DNA from: Todiramphus chloris collaris
Taxonomy: Eukaryota; Chordata; Aves; Coraciiformes; Alcedinidae
Assembly (NCBI GenBank): GCA_025345505.1
Contig: JANVCC010000011.1
Coordinates: 3,853,849-3,917,848, forward strand
Length of the DNA stretch: 64,000 nucleotides
Direction: 5' to 3'
Below, in pieces: positions 32,975 to 46,815 of this stretch. The notes under the pieces were generated by a model. The model made no database searches and was not told where the DNA came from. It saw only the letters and a program-made list of their open reading frames with translations. A program made the translations under genes and the position numbers. Numbering within the stretch: the stretch's first letter is position 1; every line of letters begins with the position of its first letter.

Positions 32975-35900
32975 TTTTGGAGATATAGTATAGTTCTACA
33001 GCTGTTCAACATGACAGATGCTTAACAAAGATGTTTTAGGTTACTCTTATGAAAAGAAAATCCATTACAATAATGCACAAATCAGGACTTTAAAATAGCT
33101 ATTAATAGTCTGATTTTGATAATAAGAAAACACTTAGGTAAGGATCATCCTGAGAATACTGCTTAACAGGTTAATCAAGATTGCTTCACTTCTGCCTAAT
33201 CCTCTCCTATGCATGTGTTTCGTTTGATGCACCTATAATCTCTGGTTTAGCATATAAACACTTTCTAGACAAGCCTTGTGTTTTGTTTTACGTACAGCAC
33301 TTAGAACTTTTGGGGAATAATGCCAGGAAGTATAAGAATGAACCTTTCTTAAAACAGGACAGGGGACTTAATTTTTCCCTTTGCCTATAGATATCAAAAA
33401 AAAAACAAAACAAAAAACCTCAGAACAAGTCTAAACATTTCATTTGGAATAGGGAGTAGTGTTTTATATAATTAGTTAAGTAGTAACTATTCAAATTCTT
33501 TTATTATATCTTCAGCATAAAATCCTAAAATACATACAGTATGCACTGAGAATATGAAAAGTCTGGCTGCTTCACAATCCTTGAACACATTTATTTCTTA
33601 CGCAGGCATGTTATACTGGATCATGGGTCAGGTGGCAATGGCTATGAGAAAGAAGAGCACAGAGGCTGATGTAGAGGGAAAGACTGGCTTTTGATATCCA
33701 CCAACTTCAGAAATCAACAGGTACTGGGAAAACCACCCCTGCAAGGTAATACTTAAAGCTAGCCCAGTTGTTCCCTCTACAGAAAATGAAGTGAGGAAGT
33801 GCAATTCATCCCAACTTAGGTAACTAAAGTCAGGAAAGATGAAAACAAACCCTAGTTTTTACATCAGAAAGGTGATAAAGTCTGGAATACTGCAGCCAAA
33901 AGCTTCCTAACCCCAGATGTAACTGACGTCTTACTATTTTATAACCAAGATTTAATTATAGAAATAAATATACTATATTATGTATCTATTTGTGTCCAGT
34001 TAAGCATTGTTTACAAATTATTAGCATATTATTAAAAAATATAGGCATTTTTTTCAAAGAATTCTCAATTTCAGTTACCTAGTGAAACTATGCTTTATCA
34101 GTATTTTATGTAAGATATTTATATGGAGTAAATGTAAGAGCAGAAAAAATGCACTTAACCAATTCATGTGTTTTATTTTTATGCAAGGTAAAACTTAGAA
34201 GCTGCAAGGTTAATTATTATAATTTGGAAAAAGACAGTATAAGTAAAATGCAGATGCAGTAGAATCTATGTAATTAACTTGTAATTGTAGCATAATTGCA
34301 CAGTGGTATTACTTTGCAGTAGATTGCTAAAGTGGATTTATACAGTTACTTATGAATGGGTTAATTATATAAGTTTTGACATAATATTGAATTTGGGTTT
34401 TGTACAAAGTTCCTTTAAATTATCAAATAAAGAGTGTATATTTTTTAAAATTTTCTCCTCAGAAGAACATTTAACTGTGTTTACATCTTATATGTAGACA
34501 GTATGCAAAAGTTTTAGCAAGTAAAACACGAATCCTAAAAGATTTTACTTTATTCATTATACATTATTTGTTATAGCAGAGAGGTCATAAAAAATGCATA
34601 TAACTTGGGCTGATAAAACTGTAAGCAAAAGAAGGAAGCCTGAAATATTAAGGTAAAAATAATGTGATGAAATGTAATTAAATACACAAAAGAAATAACA
34701 ATAGAGTAATTTTAGAGAAATAGTGTGACACTATCATTCACTGCTTCACATGTTCTCCTGATACCCAGAGAATGGCAGACAGCTGCATCAGTAGGTGGGA
34801 TTATCTTGTATTACAGAGGAAACAAACTCTTCTATGCAGTTTTTCTTGATAGGTATAATAGTAATCTCAGGGAAGAAGGAAAGGAGAGAAGAACTCTTTG
34901 AAGCATGCTATCCCTTGATCAAATAACAAAACCCACAAGGTGGCTTCAAAAGCTTGGTAAAATATTGGAGCAGCTAAGGAGAAGTTTTAGTGTCAGTTCA
35001 TATTTTATTCATGCAACTATTTGTTCACTCAGTGTTTTGGGCTACATATTCTTTTCACTTCTGTGGAGCAATAAAGCTGATTCTGATCATAGCAAGGAAG
35101 TCTTTTGCTGTCGCTATGTTGAGTCCTAAAATTGGGCTCTGTCCAAAATAGCTGACAAAACAATACTCCAAGATGTTCAGAAGGCAACAGTGTTGTGCCT
35201 TTAACTTCAGGGCATAGGCTAATTAGAGAAATTGTACACAGACACCTAAGGGCATGTGCCAGTTAACCCCAGATGTCTGTAGTATGTGTCAATGCAGCAA
35301 TGAACAACAACAGTACCAGGGCCATTGATAATATGAATGTACCTAGCACTATCCTCTGGTAGAAGCCAGACAGCATGAAAAAACCTGCTGCATTGCCGTT
35401 AAGCCTTTTGCATCCAAACTGCGTGCTGGGAATCATCCTTAGCTATGCTAATCTCTCAACAGTGCCTGAAAGTTTTTTGACAGAGTATGATTTGTCTGGT
35501 CCAAACCCAATCATGGTGTCCTAATCCTTCCCTAGCAAACATTACTATGATACATGTTATATATGACATATACCATAATACAGTGTATATACACAATACA
35601 TGTTCAGGGTTTTTTTGTTATTTAAAAAAATCGTGTTCTGGGTCACAAAGTAAACAGTGTAAGCGTGATGTGTAATCTTAGTTAACTGTAATTAAGGAAA
35701 CAAGTCTCTAATACTTTCTTTGATAAAAACTGAAGATGCCAAAAATAAAAGTGAATAGTTCAAACAGGTATAGGAAATTCACACATCAAATAATATATCA
35801 TCCTGGCAACTTTCTTTACTAGAAGAATTAAAAAAAAATCCTTTCAAATTAAACACCAGCTTGCTGAAATGGATTAAATCAGCTGTGTAAATGATTTACA

Positions 35901-37823
35901 CTGGCATTTAATAGAAGCTCAGATTTGCAAATTGTGGGATTTTTGCTTGGACACTAAGTGCATCTGCAGCAACAATGAGAATCTGGGCGGTGCCAGTGAA
36001 CAGCACAACAGGCACTGGTGCACAGGGGAACTCATGATAGGATTTGAGCCAGCATCTTTGGCAACATATTGACATCATGAAGTTTTAATAATAATACTAA
36101 AAAAAAAAAATTAAAGAGGAAAAAAAGTGAGGAAGAAAGTTCAGTGGAGAGTCCAATGAAATTTTAACTACTTTACCCAGGGTTCCCATCTAAAATTTTC
36201 ACAGGAGTTCAGTGCAAACTCCACATTATTTTAAATGTTTGAGAGCACTTTAAGCTATCTTGAAGATACTTTGCTTTGGTATAAGCAAGGCTGAAACACT
36301 CCATCTGTTAGAGTGAAGATTTGCCATGATGTATTTTAAAGAATAATGAAATCTGAAAATCAGAAACTCATGAAGAAGCTGCGCTTTGAAGAAAAGAAAA
36401 ATCAGATAGATAAGACATTATTGCTGAACAAACTACATTTACAAACCACACTGTAACTGATGTCTCTCTTTAACTGCAGTCATCACCTTCTCCTGTCACA
36501 TCACACATACACAAGAAAATAAAAAGGCCTTAGAAACCTGATTTTCTATCAGTTGGTAATAGTATTATCCACCTTTAAACATTTTCTTTCATAGCAGAAG
36601 ATTCAGTACATTCTTATAACTTCTTACCAAAATTTAAATTATATTAGATAGGGCTTCATTTGCTAAGAAGATGTAGCAATATCTGTTAAATATCTATTAC
36701 ACTAGTATGCTGCTGGAATTCAGAAGCAAACACTAATATTATTTGCCTCACATCTCAATAATGTTCTAATAGTTAGACACTCACTTATCCTGGTTAACTC
36801 TTTCATAGATATAATTGACCAACCACACCATGAAAATACCAGCATCTCTTCACAACCATGCAATGAAACTACATAATGAAAAAAAAAAACAAAGTCTTTT
36901 CTGGAAAATAAGATGTACAAGCACTAGAAAAAGCTGAATTTTCATTCTAACCTCAGGATTGGACACAGAATACCTAATTTAATAAACTTCACAGACTTCA
37001 GGAAGTACAAAATTGGCAAAACAGCTGTTATCTTTAACTCTCTGTCTCTCTCTTTTTATTTTGGTGTGTGTATGTGGACATACACATAATGAATTAGGTT
37101 CCAGATATTCATCTTATACTGCCACTCCCCATAGCTGCTTAATTATAGAAAATTATGACTATAGTTATTAGAATTAAACAGGGTACTAACAAAGATTATT
37201 AAAATAAAGCAGAACAAAAATTGCCTTGAAAAGTACACTAAGAAGGCTTTAGAATTGCATATACAACAATGGAAGAAATGAGACTATAGAGCATCTTGAT
37301 ATAATATAATTATATGTCCCTTATCTATACAAAATTTCATATAAAATGCAAGGGAGACAATGACATTGTACATACACTGTGATTTGATATATTAGCTGAG
37401 ATGTATCTAGTACAAAATACCAATTATCATAATTAATTTTATAGATAGATATATATACATTATCTATAACACTACTGCTGTACAGTGAATGTAGGAAGCT
37501 ATGAAAGGCTAACTGGATCATAAATTCCAATTCTAGAAACTGTTAGAAAATCATAATATAGATATTTAGCAGTAGAAGAAATAATGATAACCTGCTACAA
37601 TGAGACAGATAAACAAACCAGTCAGCTCGATTGGTGATATGCTAGTTGCTATGATGTGCTTTTTGATTTTATCACACCACCAATAAACAATATTGTTTTT
37701 CTGGGGTAATGTCTTATTTTAGTTCTGTTTTAAAAGCCCAGTAGCTAGTTCATTGTCCTGCCATAGATGAAATCATAATTTCTGACAATAGCCACCAAAT
37801 TTAAGAACCAAAAAGAAAACAAG

Positions 37824-37854
37824 AACCCCACAAAACACACAAAAAAACCACCAA
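37824..37854. repeat. A/C-only low-complexity tract
   Basis: Thirty-one bases containing only A and C. Confidence 0.75.
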
Positions 37855-39516
37855 TAACAAATCCCCAAACCCTTTTCTTATCCTATTTGGAAGTTGTCTG
37901 CCATCCCCCAAGCTGCAGCTCAGTAATCCCTCTTTATTCATCAAGAAATATAAAGATAAGTGTGACTCCCTTACAGTGTGCTTGAAGGATTTCTAAACAA
38001 GGGACTGGCTCGATTGTTTGCTTCAGTATTTTTCTGAAATGTCCGTCCTGCATAAAGTTGGATATTTTAGCACACTGAAGGCCTGAACTGTCTCTCTGGT
38101 CACCTCAGAAAGGGCCCAGGAAAGCCACCTTCATTGTACAAGACCATAAAATAATTTGGTTAAGTCTGTCTTTCAGTCATGCAAAAGCCAGGTCTCCAAA
38201 ACTGGTCTTCTAGGTCATCATGATGCCTCTTTAACTGGCAAGAGAATCACTTGCAAACAACACAGAAAAAGGAAATCTGAACTTTTGGCTCTACTGATAA
38301 TATCAGTGTTGAACAAAGTTGAATGTGGAACAAATTCCACCCAAAGAGATTTGATATATATATTTTTTTTTCATTCTGTCTCAAAATAAAGAAAAAACTA
38401 ATGATGAAATCATAGCCTAAAGAATGCTAAGAGCATCTCAACTTCAATCAAAATGGCTTCTTTTGCCAAAACAACTTGTGCAATTTCCGTGTCATTCAGT
38501 ACTGTACACATTTTAATTCCCAGAAAATTATATCCCCCCTCTCAATGTCTAAAATTATTTTGAAGTCAAAATAAATATGATTTTTCTAAGCTCCTGGGTT
38601 TCAAATAAGGTGCACTTTCATGTGGAAAACAGTTCCATCTGCATTTTCTTTGACAAATCATCATGGTGTTACCAGTATGGACAGTCGACACTGCAGCCTG
38701 GTGTGGGAAGGACCATGACTCCTTAATGTGTCCATTCCCTTTAGGTCATGATTAGCCTTTGGAAAAACTTTGGAAAAGCAACTGCTTAATTTCACAGGGC
38801 ACAATGACCACAAATATTGTTTACCCTAACACTGTGGAGTACACTCAAGGGAGACTTCTTGTATCTAGCAAGTAAAATCCATAACACAATCCTAAGTAAT
38901 ATGAGCATGAGAACAACTTTTTCTTGATAAATAGATAATGATTACAGAAGGATAGCTTGTTGTACAGCAAGCAAAGCCATTTAGATAGTGACATGTACAC
39001 TATGCAAGTTCTTTTCTTGCTTTATAACTTAGATATATCACAGCCCAAGTCAGAAAATACTGAGAAGGCTTTTAATGTTTTACGGTTGTTTCTGAGCTCC
39101 AAATATCAAACAGGCTGTGGTTTAGAGTGATTTAACTGGCAGAACTACAAGACAATGCTTTGGAGAAAAGTATCTTTGAATAATCTGTGCATCCAACAGG
39201 TCCCTTTCCTCATTCAAGTTGTCCCATTCTGTCAGCGGCTAGGTTCTTAGGAAGAGCTCTGAATACATCTCTCTGAAGTGCAACATGGTTTGTTTTGCAA
39301 TGAACCAGATGGCATCCAGTGACAGATAGATTCAAACAATACATTCCCAGAAGAGGACACTTATGTTCCTCTGACAGTACCTGAATGACATATACTATCT
39401 ATAGCTTCATTAAAATATCCAGATATTCTCTAACAGTTAGATGTAAAAGTGCTTGCTTCTGTTCAATAAAGAATGCATGCTGTTTGCTGGAATTCTTTTT
39501 ATCTCTTTCTTGTTTA

Positions 39517-39564
39517 TTTGGTTGGGGTTTTTTTTTGTTTGTTTTTGTTGTTGTTTTTGTTGTT
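39517..39564. repeat. G/T-only low-complexity tract
   Basis: Forty-eight bases containing only G and T, with TTG and TTTTTG units. It is the reverse-strand equivalent of the A/C-only tracts and accounts for the Phe/Val/Cys-rich middle of the overlapping frames at 39385-39803. Confidence 0.85.
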
Positions 39565-42500
39565 ATAAAAAGGAAGAGGATAAGCAGATTCTTGCTTCTT
39601 TCACTCACAGGAGAACCAATAAAGTTACTCACATCTTCTGTCAAAGAGTCTCAAACAGTCTGGATGTACAATATCACAATCAGGTTTCATTTTGTGATTC
39701 AACAATTAAAAAAAAAAAATCAGGTGATATGTTTAGATGTATACTATATTTAGTGACATCTGAGTGGGGTCTGTATGACAAAGGCTGTGCTCTCTTGCTT
39801 TGACTTGCCATCATTCACACTTCAGGGATTCAGGGTCTCTGAGAAGACTAGCAATAAAACATATTAAGGTTTGAATGCATTCCTTCCATTAGTGGATGAA
39901 TGCCTTCTAATCACTAGAAATCCTCTAAATAGTCTCTATCAGAATAAAATAAGGTTTTGTTAAAAGTCTGAAATGTTTTTTATTTTGGAAATTGTGTGTT
40001 ATTTTAGTTCCATATTTCTGATTCTGTTCCATATTCAGGAGCAATTTATTTCTAAGGAAGGTTGAACTTAAGCTCTGGGTTTAGGAAAATAATCAGCTGC
40101 AGTTTGTATGATTCTGCTATATGCTATTTCAGGTGGGCAGGCAGGGACTATGCTCAAACCCCACAGGTTACATCCATTTTACAGAGATTACTTTCTAACC
40201 ACTCTTTGAAAACAGCATCTTATGAATCTCTGATGTTTCACTACCTTACCCATGTAACAAAAGGGATTCTGGTTTTGCAAAAATGAAATTGTTCCAGTTC
40301 TTGCAATTAAAAACATATGTGTTCTATTCTTGTACTTTCAGAAGGTCTCATTCTAAATCCTACTAAATATGAGCTTGCAAGCTTAGCCTTCTCTCTCTTT
40401 TGTGATAGTAGTTTGCCACTCAAAATTCTGGTTACAGAAATAGGCAGAAGTTACTTGGAAGAAGTAAAGTGGTATGTTTTAAACACAGTGGATTTAAATC
40501 TGGCCTTAAATTTAGTAATAGAAGCCAAATAAGTTGATAGAAAATTAGTGTAAAGATTATATAATGAACATGAAAATTAGGCAGATTGACACTTTGATAT
40601 ATTTACATTGAAAACCACATTTCCATTTTCGCACATTACATGTAAGTTACCAGATAACAAAATGCTGCTAAGTACTGACAATTCAGAAGCTGTGAATTTA
40701 GTTCAACAAAGAATGATAGTTTGTTTTCTCACACAAGAATACAGAAACAACATCTGAAATGTAGGCATATGCTTTGAAGTACAGAGTAAGAGCAGAGGAT
40801 TCTCAACATCTGCTAACAACTGTTGGGGTGCTTGGGTTTGATCTTGGATATAATCTGTCAAATTGCACCAATCAAGTTAACTTACACTTCAAGATGTAAT
40901 GAAATATGACCAACACAATTAAACACAATAACATAATGTAGCAGCAAAAATGCATTCTCAGTGATAGTGAGTAAAGAAACAGCATTTTGGGTTTAACTCA
41001 GAAAATACTGCTTGATTTTCTAGATTATTTTTAGAATACAACATGCTTTGCTGAAGGTTTTTTGTCTGTTCTCACAGAAATTCAAGAGGGCACAACTAGG
41101 GCATTTCTAGGTATTGCACTACGGAGGATTTAATTTGCAAGTAAATAAAGAAAAATTAACTGACTGTCTGCAACTTCCTGTAAAGAATGTGTAAAGAATG
41201 TGTTCTACCATCCCATTAATACAGATTGCAAGCTATAGACTGCATAGAGTATTGCTCAGTTTCAAAAGGTATTTACACATACATAAACTTAGTTTCATTA
41301 TACATTGTAGCTGAACAATGATGACAGACTTCTTGACCAAACTTTCACAAAAGCTTTGTTGCCTTATTCGTCAGCTAAGTCCTTAATGAACTTGTGACTG
41401 GAAATTGATAAATATAGTAATAATAACCATGTCAACACCACCTGGAGAACGTAATCCCAGACAACAGTAGCCAGCAAAACACAGCTCTCTTTAATTCAGT
41501 TGCAAAAAGATTACATCTACAATATTTGCTTAAAAAGAGACAAGTCTTTCATGTGACAGAAATAAATTGTCAAGATTTTGCCACATCTTACATATCTCCA
41601 TATATGTATTTTATTCCATAAATACAGCTGATTTTTTGTTATTCTCTGTATGTATATTTATGTGTAATCCTTATGAGTATGCATGTTTATGTGTAATCCT
41701 TAAAAGGTTATTTAGGACATATGAGCAGTGTTTCACTTTTATAATAATTGCTTAATAATCAGATAGTTTTTTGATCAGTAAATAAGTGACTGGTATAAAG
41801 AAAAACACTTCTACATCTTTTTCTGATACCAGCGCACTACAAGACAAAGATACAATGAGTTAGAAGACTGAGTAGGCTGCTAGCCTGCTGTACATGCTGG
41901 TGGTAATCTCACCACACAAAGCATAAGAGTTTGGTATATCCATTTGTTTCTGAGAGAACTGGACTCCCATCAATCCTTTGTTTATCTTAGATTTAATCAT
42001 TTGATTTGATTCACAATACTGCTTATAGCAAGGATTCACAAAAGTGCTTACAAGAGATAGCCAGATCAGCTCCCACTGGGTTTTGTTAGTATTTGTGCAC
42101 TCCACTCCTTTAAAATGCTGCAACTTTATGTTTGAGACTCCATGCCTCCAGAAAGGAGTATCTAATCTTATCTCAATACATGAACATTACCAATTCAAAT
42201 CCAAGATATACAAGAAAATGCAATTCGGTGGAAAAGAATGCAATCTAGAGATCAATCCCTAAATTAATTGTTGGGGGTTGGAGGGATCAAAAGCTTTTAA
42301 ATCTCATGTCTTGTTTTCTTTGAGGGGGAGTTAAGGGTCTTAGCTTATATAGCCATTTTTCACATTTTATGCCATCTACAGAGTGTTCAAAATACTGATT
42401 TAGAGCCATAGGCTTTACATTTCCTGCAGGAAGATTTTTTTTTTAAAAGAATTGTTTTCTGTACAAAGGCAATCTCTTACTGCAGTCTGGTAAAATTCAA

Positions 42501-42810
42501 ATCTGTGATGGCATCTCTAACAATAAACTGAAAAAATCCCACAGGTGCTATTTTAGCTAAATAAGACAACAAAGTCTTTATGACATTAAAATGCAACAAA
42601 ATAACTTGGATTTATAAATGAAATATAAATAAATAGGTACAGAAATAACTTCAAACACCACTTCTCAAGACATGAAATTCTGGAAGACTATGAGATTGTA
42701 CAAAATTTGAAGTTATATTTCTTACCTTAATTACAGCTTTTTACCAATGTCCCAGAAGCAGAGAACATCCCATGTTTTAAAGCAAAGAAATATATCCATC
42801 CTACAAAAAG

Positions 42811-42858
42811 AAAAAAACCAAACCAAAACAACAAACAAACAAACAAACAAAACAAACA
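42811..42858. repeat. A/C-only tract with (AAAC)n core
   Basis: Forty-eight bases containing only A and C. The middle is a tetranucleotide AAAC microsatellite of about five units. Confidence 0.85.
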
Positions 42859-43414
42859 GAAAAGGAAAAAGAAAGGTAAAGAAGAAATTGGATAAATGTC
42901 TTCAATTTCAAAAAAAATTATTTCCCTTGTATCACATTGGAATTAGAAAGTAATACTAAAGTCCTGTTCAGTGCCAGAGGAGAGGAAGTTTAATTATTTT
43001 TGCTGCAAGGAAATCATAGTCATGTGGAAAATTTAATGAATGTTAAACTGGGAAGACAATGCAACACAACTGAAGGCCCTTCTTGTGGCACTGATTCAAA
43101 CAGCTTTTTAGAATGCCATAATTTTTTTCTATCATTGATTTGTACAGCAGATTTTCTGACCTGTTATTCACATGACACAATTTAGTACACATTTATTTTT
43201 TAAACATAATATATTACACTATAAAACAAGCGGATATATTAGCTTCTTATGAGGTCTGTGAACCCCTATTTCTTGGCCAAAACATAGAATTACTATTATA
43301 TGCTCAAGGAAAAACATGTATCTTAAAATATGACTGTTTATCTTTGCTACTGATCCCATTGTCCACCCAAAAAAGATAGTTCATCCACCTAGGGGTGTAA
43401 TACTTAACATCCAA

Positions 43415-43480
43415 TACACACACATGCATATATATACATATACACATACATACAGTTATAAATATATATATATAAAAATA
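43415..43480. repeat. Mixed (AC)n/(AT)n alternating purine-pyrimidine repeat
   Basis: ACACACACATGCATATATAT-like sequence followed by CATACATACA and ATATATATATAT. Long alternating purine-pyrimidine stretches occur, interrupted by single bases. The minus-strand frame at 43304-43549 with a Tyr/Ile/Cys/Val-rich middle is its shadow. Confidence 0.8.
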
Positions 43481-43587
43481 TTTGAGATGTTGGCAAAGTA
43501 AAGCCAAAACTTTTAACTTCAAGTATTTCTGATATCTTTGCATCTTCACAAACTGTTAAAGCACTGCAGGACGTGATATTGACACAG

Positions 43588-43621
43588 GAACAGAACAGAA
43601 CAGAACAGAACAGAACAGAAG
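43588..43621. repeat. (GAACA)n pentanucleotide microsatellite
   Basis: Six perfect GAACA units and a partial seventh. Perfect units suggest recent slippage, so the length is probably polymorphic. Confidence 0.9.
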
Positions 43622-45165
43622 ATCTGATACATAATTTTCCCAGATCTTTTTGGTAATATACATGATTCCAAAGGAAGTTGGAACATGGATGATCTTCCAG
43701 CTTCTTTTTGTACTAAACAAACATAAATCAATGAGTAATCATCTGCTGGCTTTAGGACCACAGAGGTGAAGAGGACAACAATCTCACCTGCCTACAGACT
43801 TAACTGGTTTTAACTGTTCTTCTGCTGACTAACTGTATGAAAAACACTGATCATTCTTTCTTTCATGGAGCAGAAGATTATTTGCTGTTTTCCATTAAAT
43901 TCTTAGAGCAGAACCAGGTCCTTTAGTTTCAGCTATTTGTGGAGTCAAAATCATAAGAACACTTAGATCCTAAAAAGTCCTAGGTGTGATACCAGGTCAT
44001 GTGATCACCAGATGCTGTTGTCATTTGAGGCTGAAATGGGAGATTTTGATGCTGCTGACTGAATCTAAATCTGATTTGGGACTTGGCTTCAAACTTAACC
44101 ATCTCAGCGCCCAAGCTTTAGTGCTTGCCTAAAAGCGACCAAGCCCTCTCAGTTTAAACTCAGTCAGCACTGTCTTGGCAGTGTTGGTCACATGGGATAA
44201 ACTCACTGGTAAAGGAGACTTTTGTAGTAGGTGATTCCAGCTTTTCTGTGTTGTTTCTCAACTGTTATGCTTTAAGCAGCAAGATACTGAAATCCAGCAA
44301 TGACAGTGAAAAAATAAAAGACAAACTGCCTGAAAAAAAAAACCCAAAAAACAGAGTGACTGCAGTTTACAGCGACAATACTTGTCACTGAAGTTTTGTG
44401 GATTGTCCTTCACACTTAGAGGAGCTAGCATACATGTTGCCTTTGCATCGGATAGAAGGTGATGAAGGTGAAAAAGATGAACTAGAAGAGAAAATATGTC
44501 TATAAAAATAGTTTTATTTTATAGAAAAATTGCAGATCTTTTTATTGTTTTTATAATTTGTGCATACATCTGATCAAAATTTTACTTATTTCAAGTTTTT
44601 ATTCTGAGTTCTTTGGATTTACACTACATATATGAACATGACTTTGTCAAGCAGTTACTTCTTCCTCAAATCAGTAGTCTGAAGATCAGAGTTGGCCAAG
44701 TAGACTCAAAAAAAGGAGAAATCCTTCTAGAGTAGATGTTAAGATAGTACCAATACTTTTACTCTTTTACTTGTTACCTGAAAAGATGCAATGCAACATT
44801 GAGGAAAATATGTAAGCAAATGATCTCAATAAAAACGTATTATTTATCTTGCCCTAACACAAATCCTAGACAAGAACAAGGATATGATCACACACTTAGG
44901 CATGTGGTAGAGTTAAGGTGATTTAATGAGTTACAGCTTATCAGTTGAGTTGCTATGAATTACTGTTTGCATGATTTTCAGGTCTCCTCTCCTTGCAGGT
45001 TAATGTAAAGCCTGAGATATAAGAAAAGGTGTTTTGACTAAACTAGCTTGACTTTGTATTCAGTCTGGCTGCATGAGAACATGCTGGCAGTTACGGGGGT
45101 TTAGCTAAGAGAAAGATGTATCTTGCTAAGCCAACACAACTTAGTCTGTATCTGAAGGAAATAGA

Positions 45166-45184
45166 TTTTTTTTTTTTTTTTTTT
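45166..45184. repeat. Poly-T tract
   Basis: Nineteen T residues preceded by GAAATAGA and followed by CTCTTC. No retroposon body seen on either side. Confidence 0.8.
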
Positions 45185-45869
45185 CTCTTCATGGGTTTCA
45201 GTGAAACTACTCTAGCCTGCAATAATGTGATTGAAAGAATGGGGTGAAAGTGATTTATGAAATCTAGGAGGTCTTCCTTCTTCAATTTCTAAGATTACAT
45301 TTTATTTCTCTCTAATTTCTGCTACTCTAACATTGCTTTTCTCTTTTGACTTGCTTTTAAAAGCTCATTTTAGTTGCTTCTCACACTGCAGGGACTACAT
45401 GGCTGTGCACCAGATTAATGTTAATGATAAAAAGTTCTGAAGTCTAAAAGTAACTAAATGGTCACTTGAAATTTGGGGAGAATGCTGTTCTTTAGCTCAG
45501 ACAAATTCTGGATTTGGACTGTGAACAAATTAACAATAAAACAAGAAGAAAATATTCTATCAGAGCAGTTCTGAAAAAAATCCAAACAATTAAGTATAGT
45601 AATTTTGAAAACTGATGCTTACATGTCTTGTTTTATCAGCAACTGTGGAGTCCTCAGTGGAACACAAGAAAGGATTTGCATTCATACAGTATATCAAAGG
45701 GGAAATGAAGCATTAATTATATATCTATAAGAACAAGCATGCTAGAACAATGCTATCATTACAGGGAAAAAAGGTTACATATGGTGCTGAATTTAATTAC
45801 CCAGAAAAGTGTCCAACAACTACATACTTCCTCTGATCTCATTCTAGCCTCCTTGCTGCTTCTCCCTTT

Positions 45870-46815
45870 TAGAATCACAGAATCATCAAAGTCAGAAACG
45901 ACCTCCAAGATCATCAAGTCCAACTGTCTACTAAATATTATCAGGAACACTTAACCATGAAGTGCCACCTCTAGACATTTTATAAACACCTCCAGGGATG
46001 GTGATTCCACCATCTCCCTGGGGAGCCTGTTCCGATGCCTAACCACTCTCTCAGTAAAAAAAAAAATCCTAATATCTAACCTAAACCTCCCCTGGTGCAA
46101 CTTGACCTCAATTCCTCTTGTCCTATCACTATCCAGCTGGGAGAAGAGACCATCCTCCACCTCACTACCACTTCCTTTCAGGTATTTGTAGAGAGTAATA
46201 AGGTCTCCTCTCAACCTCCTCCAGACTAAACAGCTCCAGCTACCTCAGTCATTCCTCATAAGACATTTTCATGAGACCTTTTACCAGCTTCATTGCCCTT
46301 TTCTGATTCTGCAGCCCCTCAATGTCTTTTTTATACTGTGGCACTCAAAACTGAGCACAGTACACAAGCTGAGGCCTCACTGTTGCTGAGTACAAGGACA
46401 CTATCATTTCTCTGCTCCTGCTGGACACACTGCTTTTGATAGAGGCCAGGATGCTCTTGGCCTTCTTGGCCACATGGGCACACTGCTGGCTCATGTTCAG
46501 CTCAATGTCAATCAGTATGCCCAGGTCCATTTTGTCCAGGAAGTTTTCCAGCCACTCTTCCCCAAGCCTGTGGTTTTGCCTAGGGTTGTTGTGAACAAAG
46601 TACAGGACCTGGTACTTGGCCTTGTTAAACCTCATCCCATTGACCTCAGACCATCGATCCAGACTGTCCAGATGCCTCCGGCAGAGCCTTCCTAACTTCA
46701 AACAGATAGACATTCCTGCTCAATTTGGTGTTGAATGTAAACTTTCTGGGCGTGTACACTATCCCCTCATCCAGATCATCAATAAAGATACTAAACAAGA
46801 CTGGCCCCAAAACTA
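45870..46815 (-). mobile_element. CR1 LINE, minus strand, 5'-truncated
   Basis: The only reverse-oriented CR1 in the window, about 0.95 kb. Its tail lies at the left edge (AGAATCACAGAATCATC at 45871-45887, which is the reverse of an ATTCTGTGATTCT tail). Read on the minus strand, 46713 down to 46345 gives 122 codons of ORF2 thumb sequence with NGMRFNKAKYQVL, LGILIDIELNMSQQ and ATVRPQLVYCAQF. The frame 46214-45951 gives the C-terminal [13 protein letters not shown] and [15 protein letters not shown] blocks. The right end fades near 46815. Plus-strand frames at 46474-46816 are shadows. Confidence 0.94.

Larger units (their letters stand above)
28356..45869. other. Repeat-poor noncoding stretch, about 17.5 kb
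   Basis: No transposon with a recognisable tail, no gene and no RNA seen. Simple-sequence and C-rich tracts are listed separately. Frames up to 122 codons (39385-39753) occur, but that one runs through a G/T tract and overlaps frames in other phases and strands. Other short frames are Phe/Leu/Ile-rich. Very old repeats or distal regulatory elements could be present and cannot be judged without comparison. Confidence 0.45.

Noticed and set aside
39385-39803. Two overlapping plus-strand frames of 116-122 codons that look like membrane proteins
   Set aside because: The hydrophobic core comes from a G/T-only tract. Two phases and the opposite strand are open at once, as expected of low-complexity DNA.
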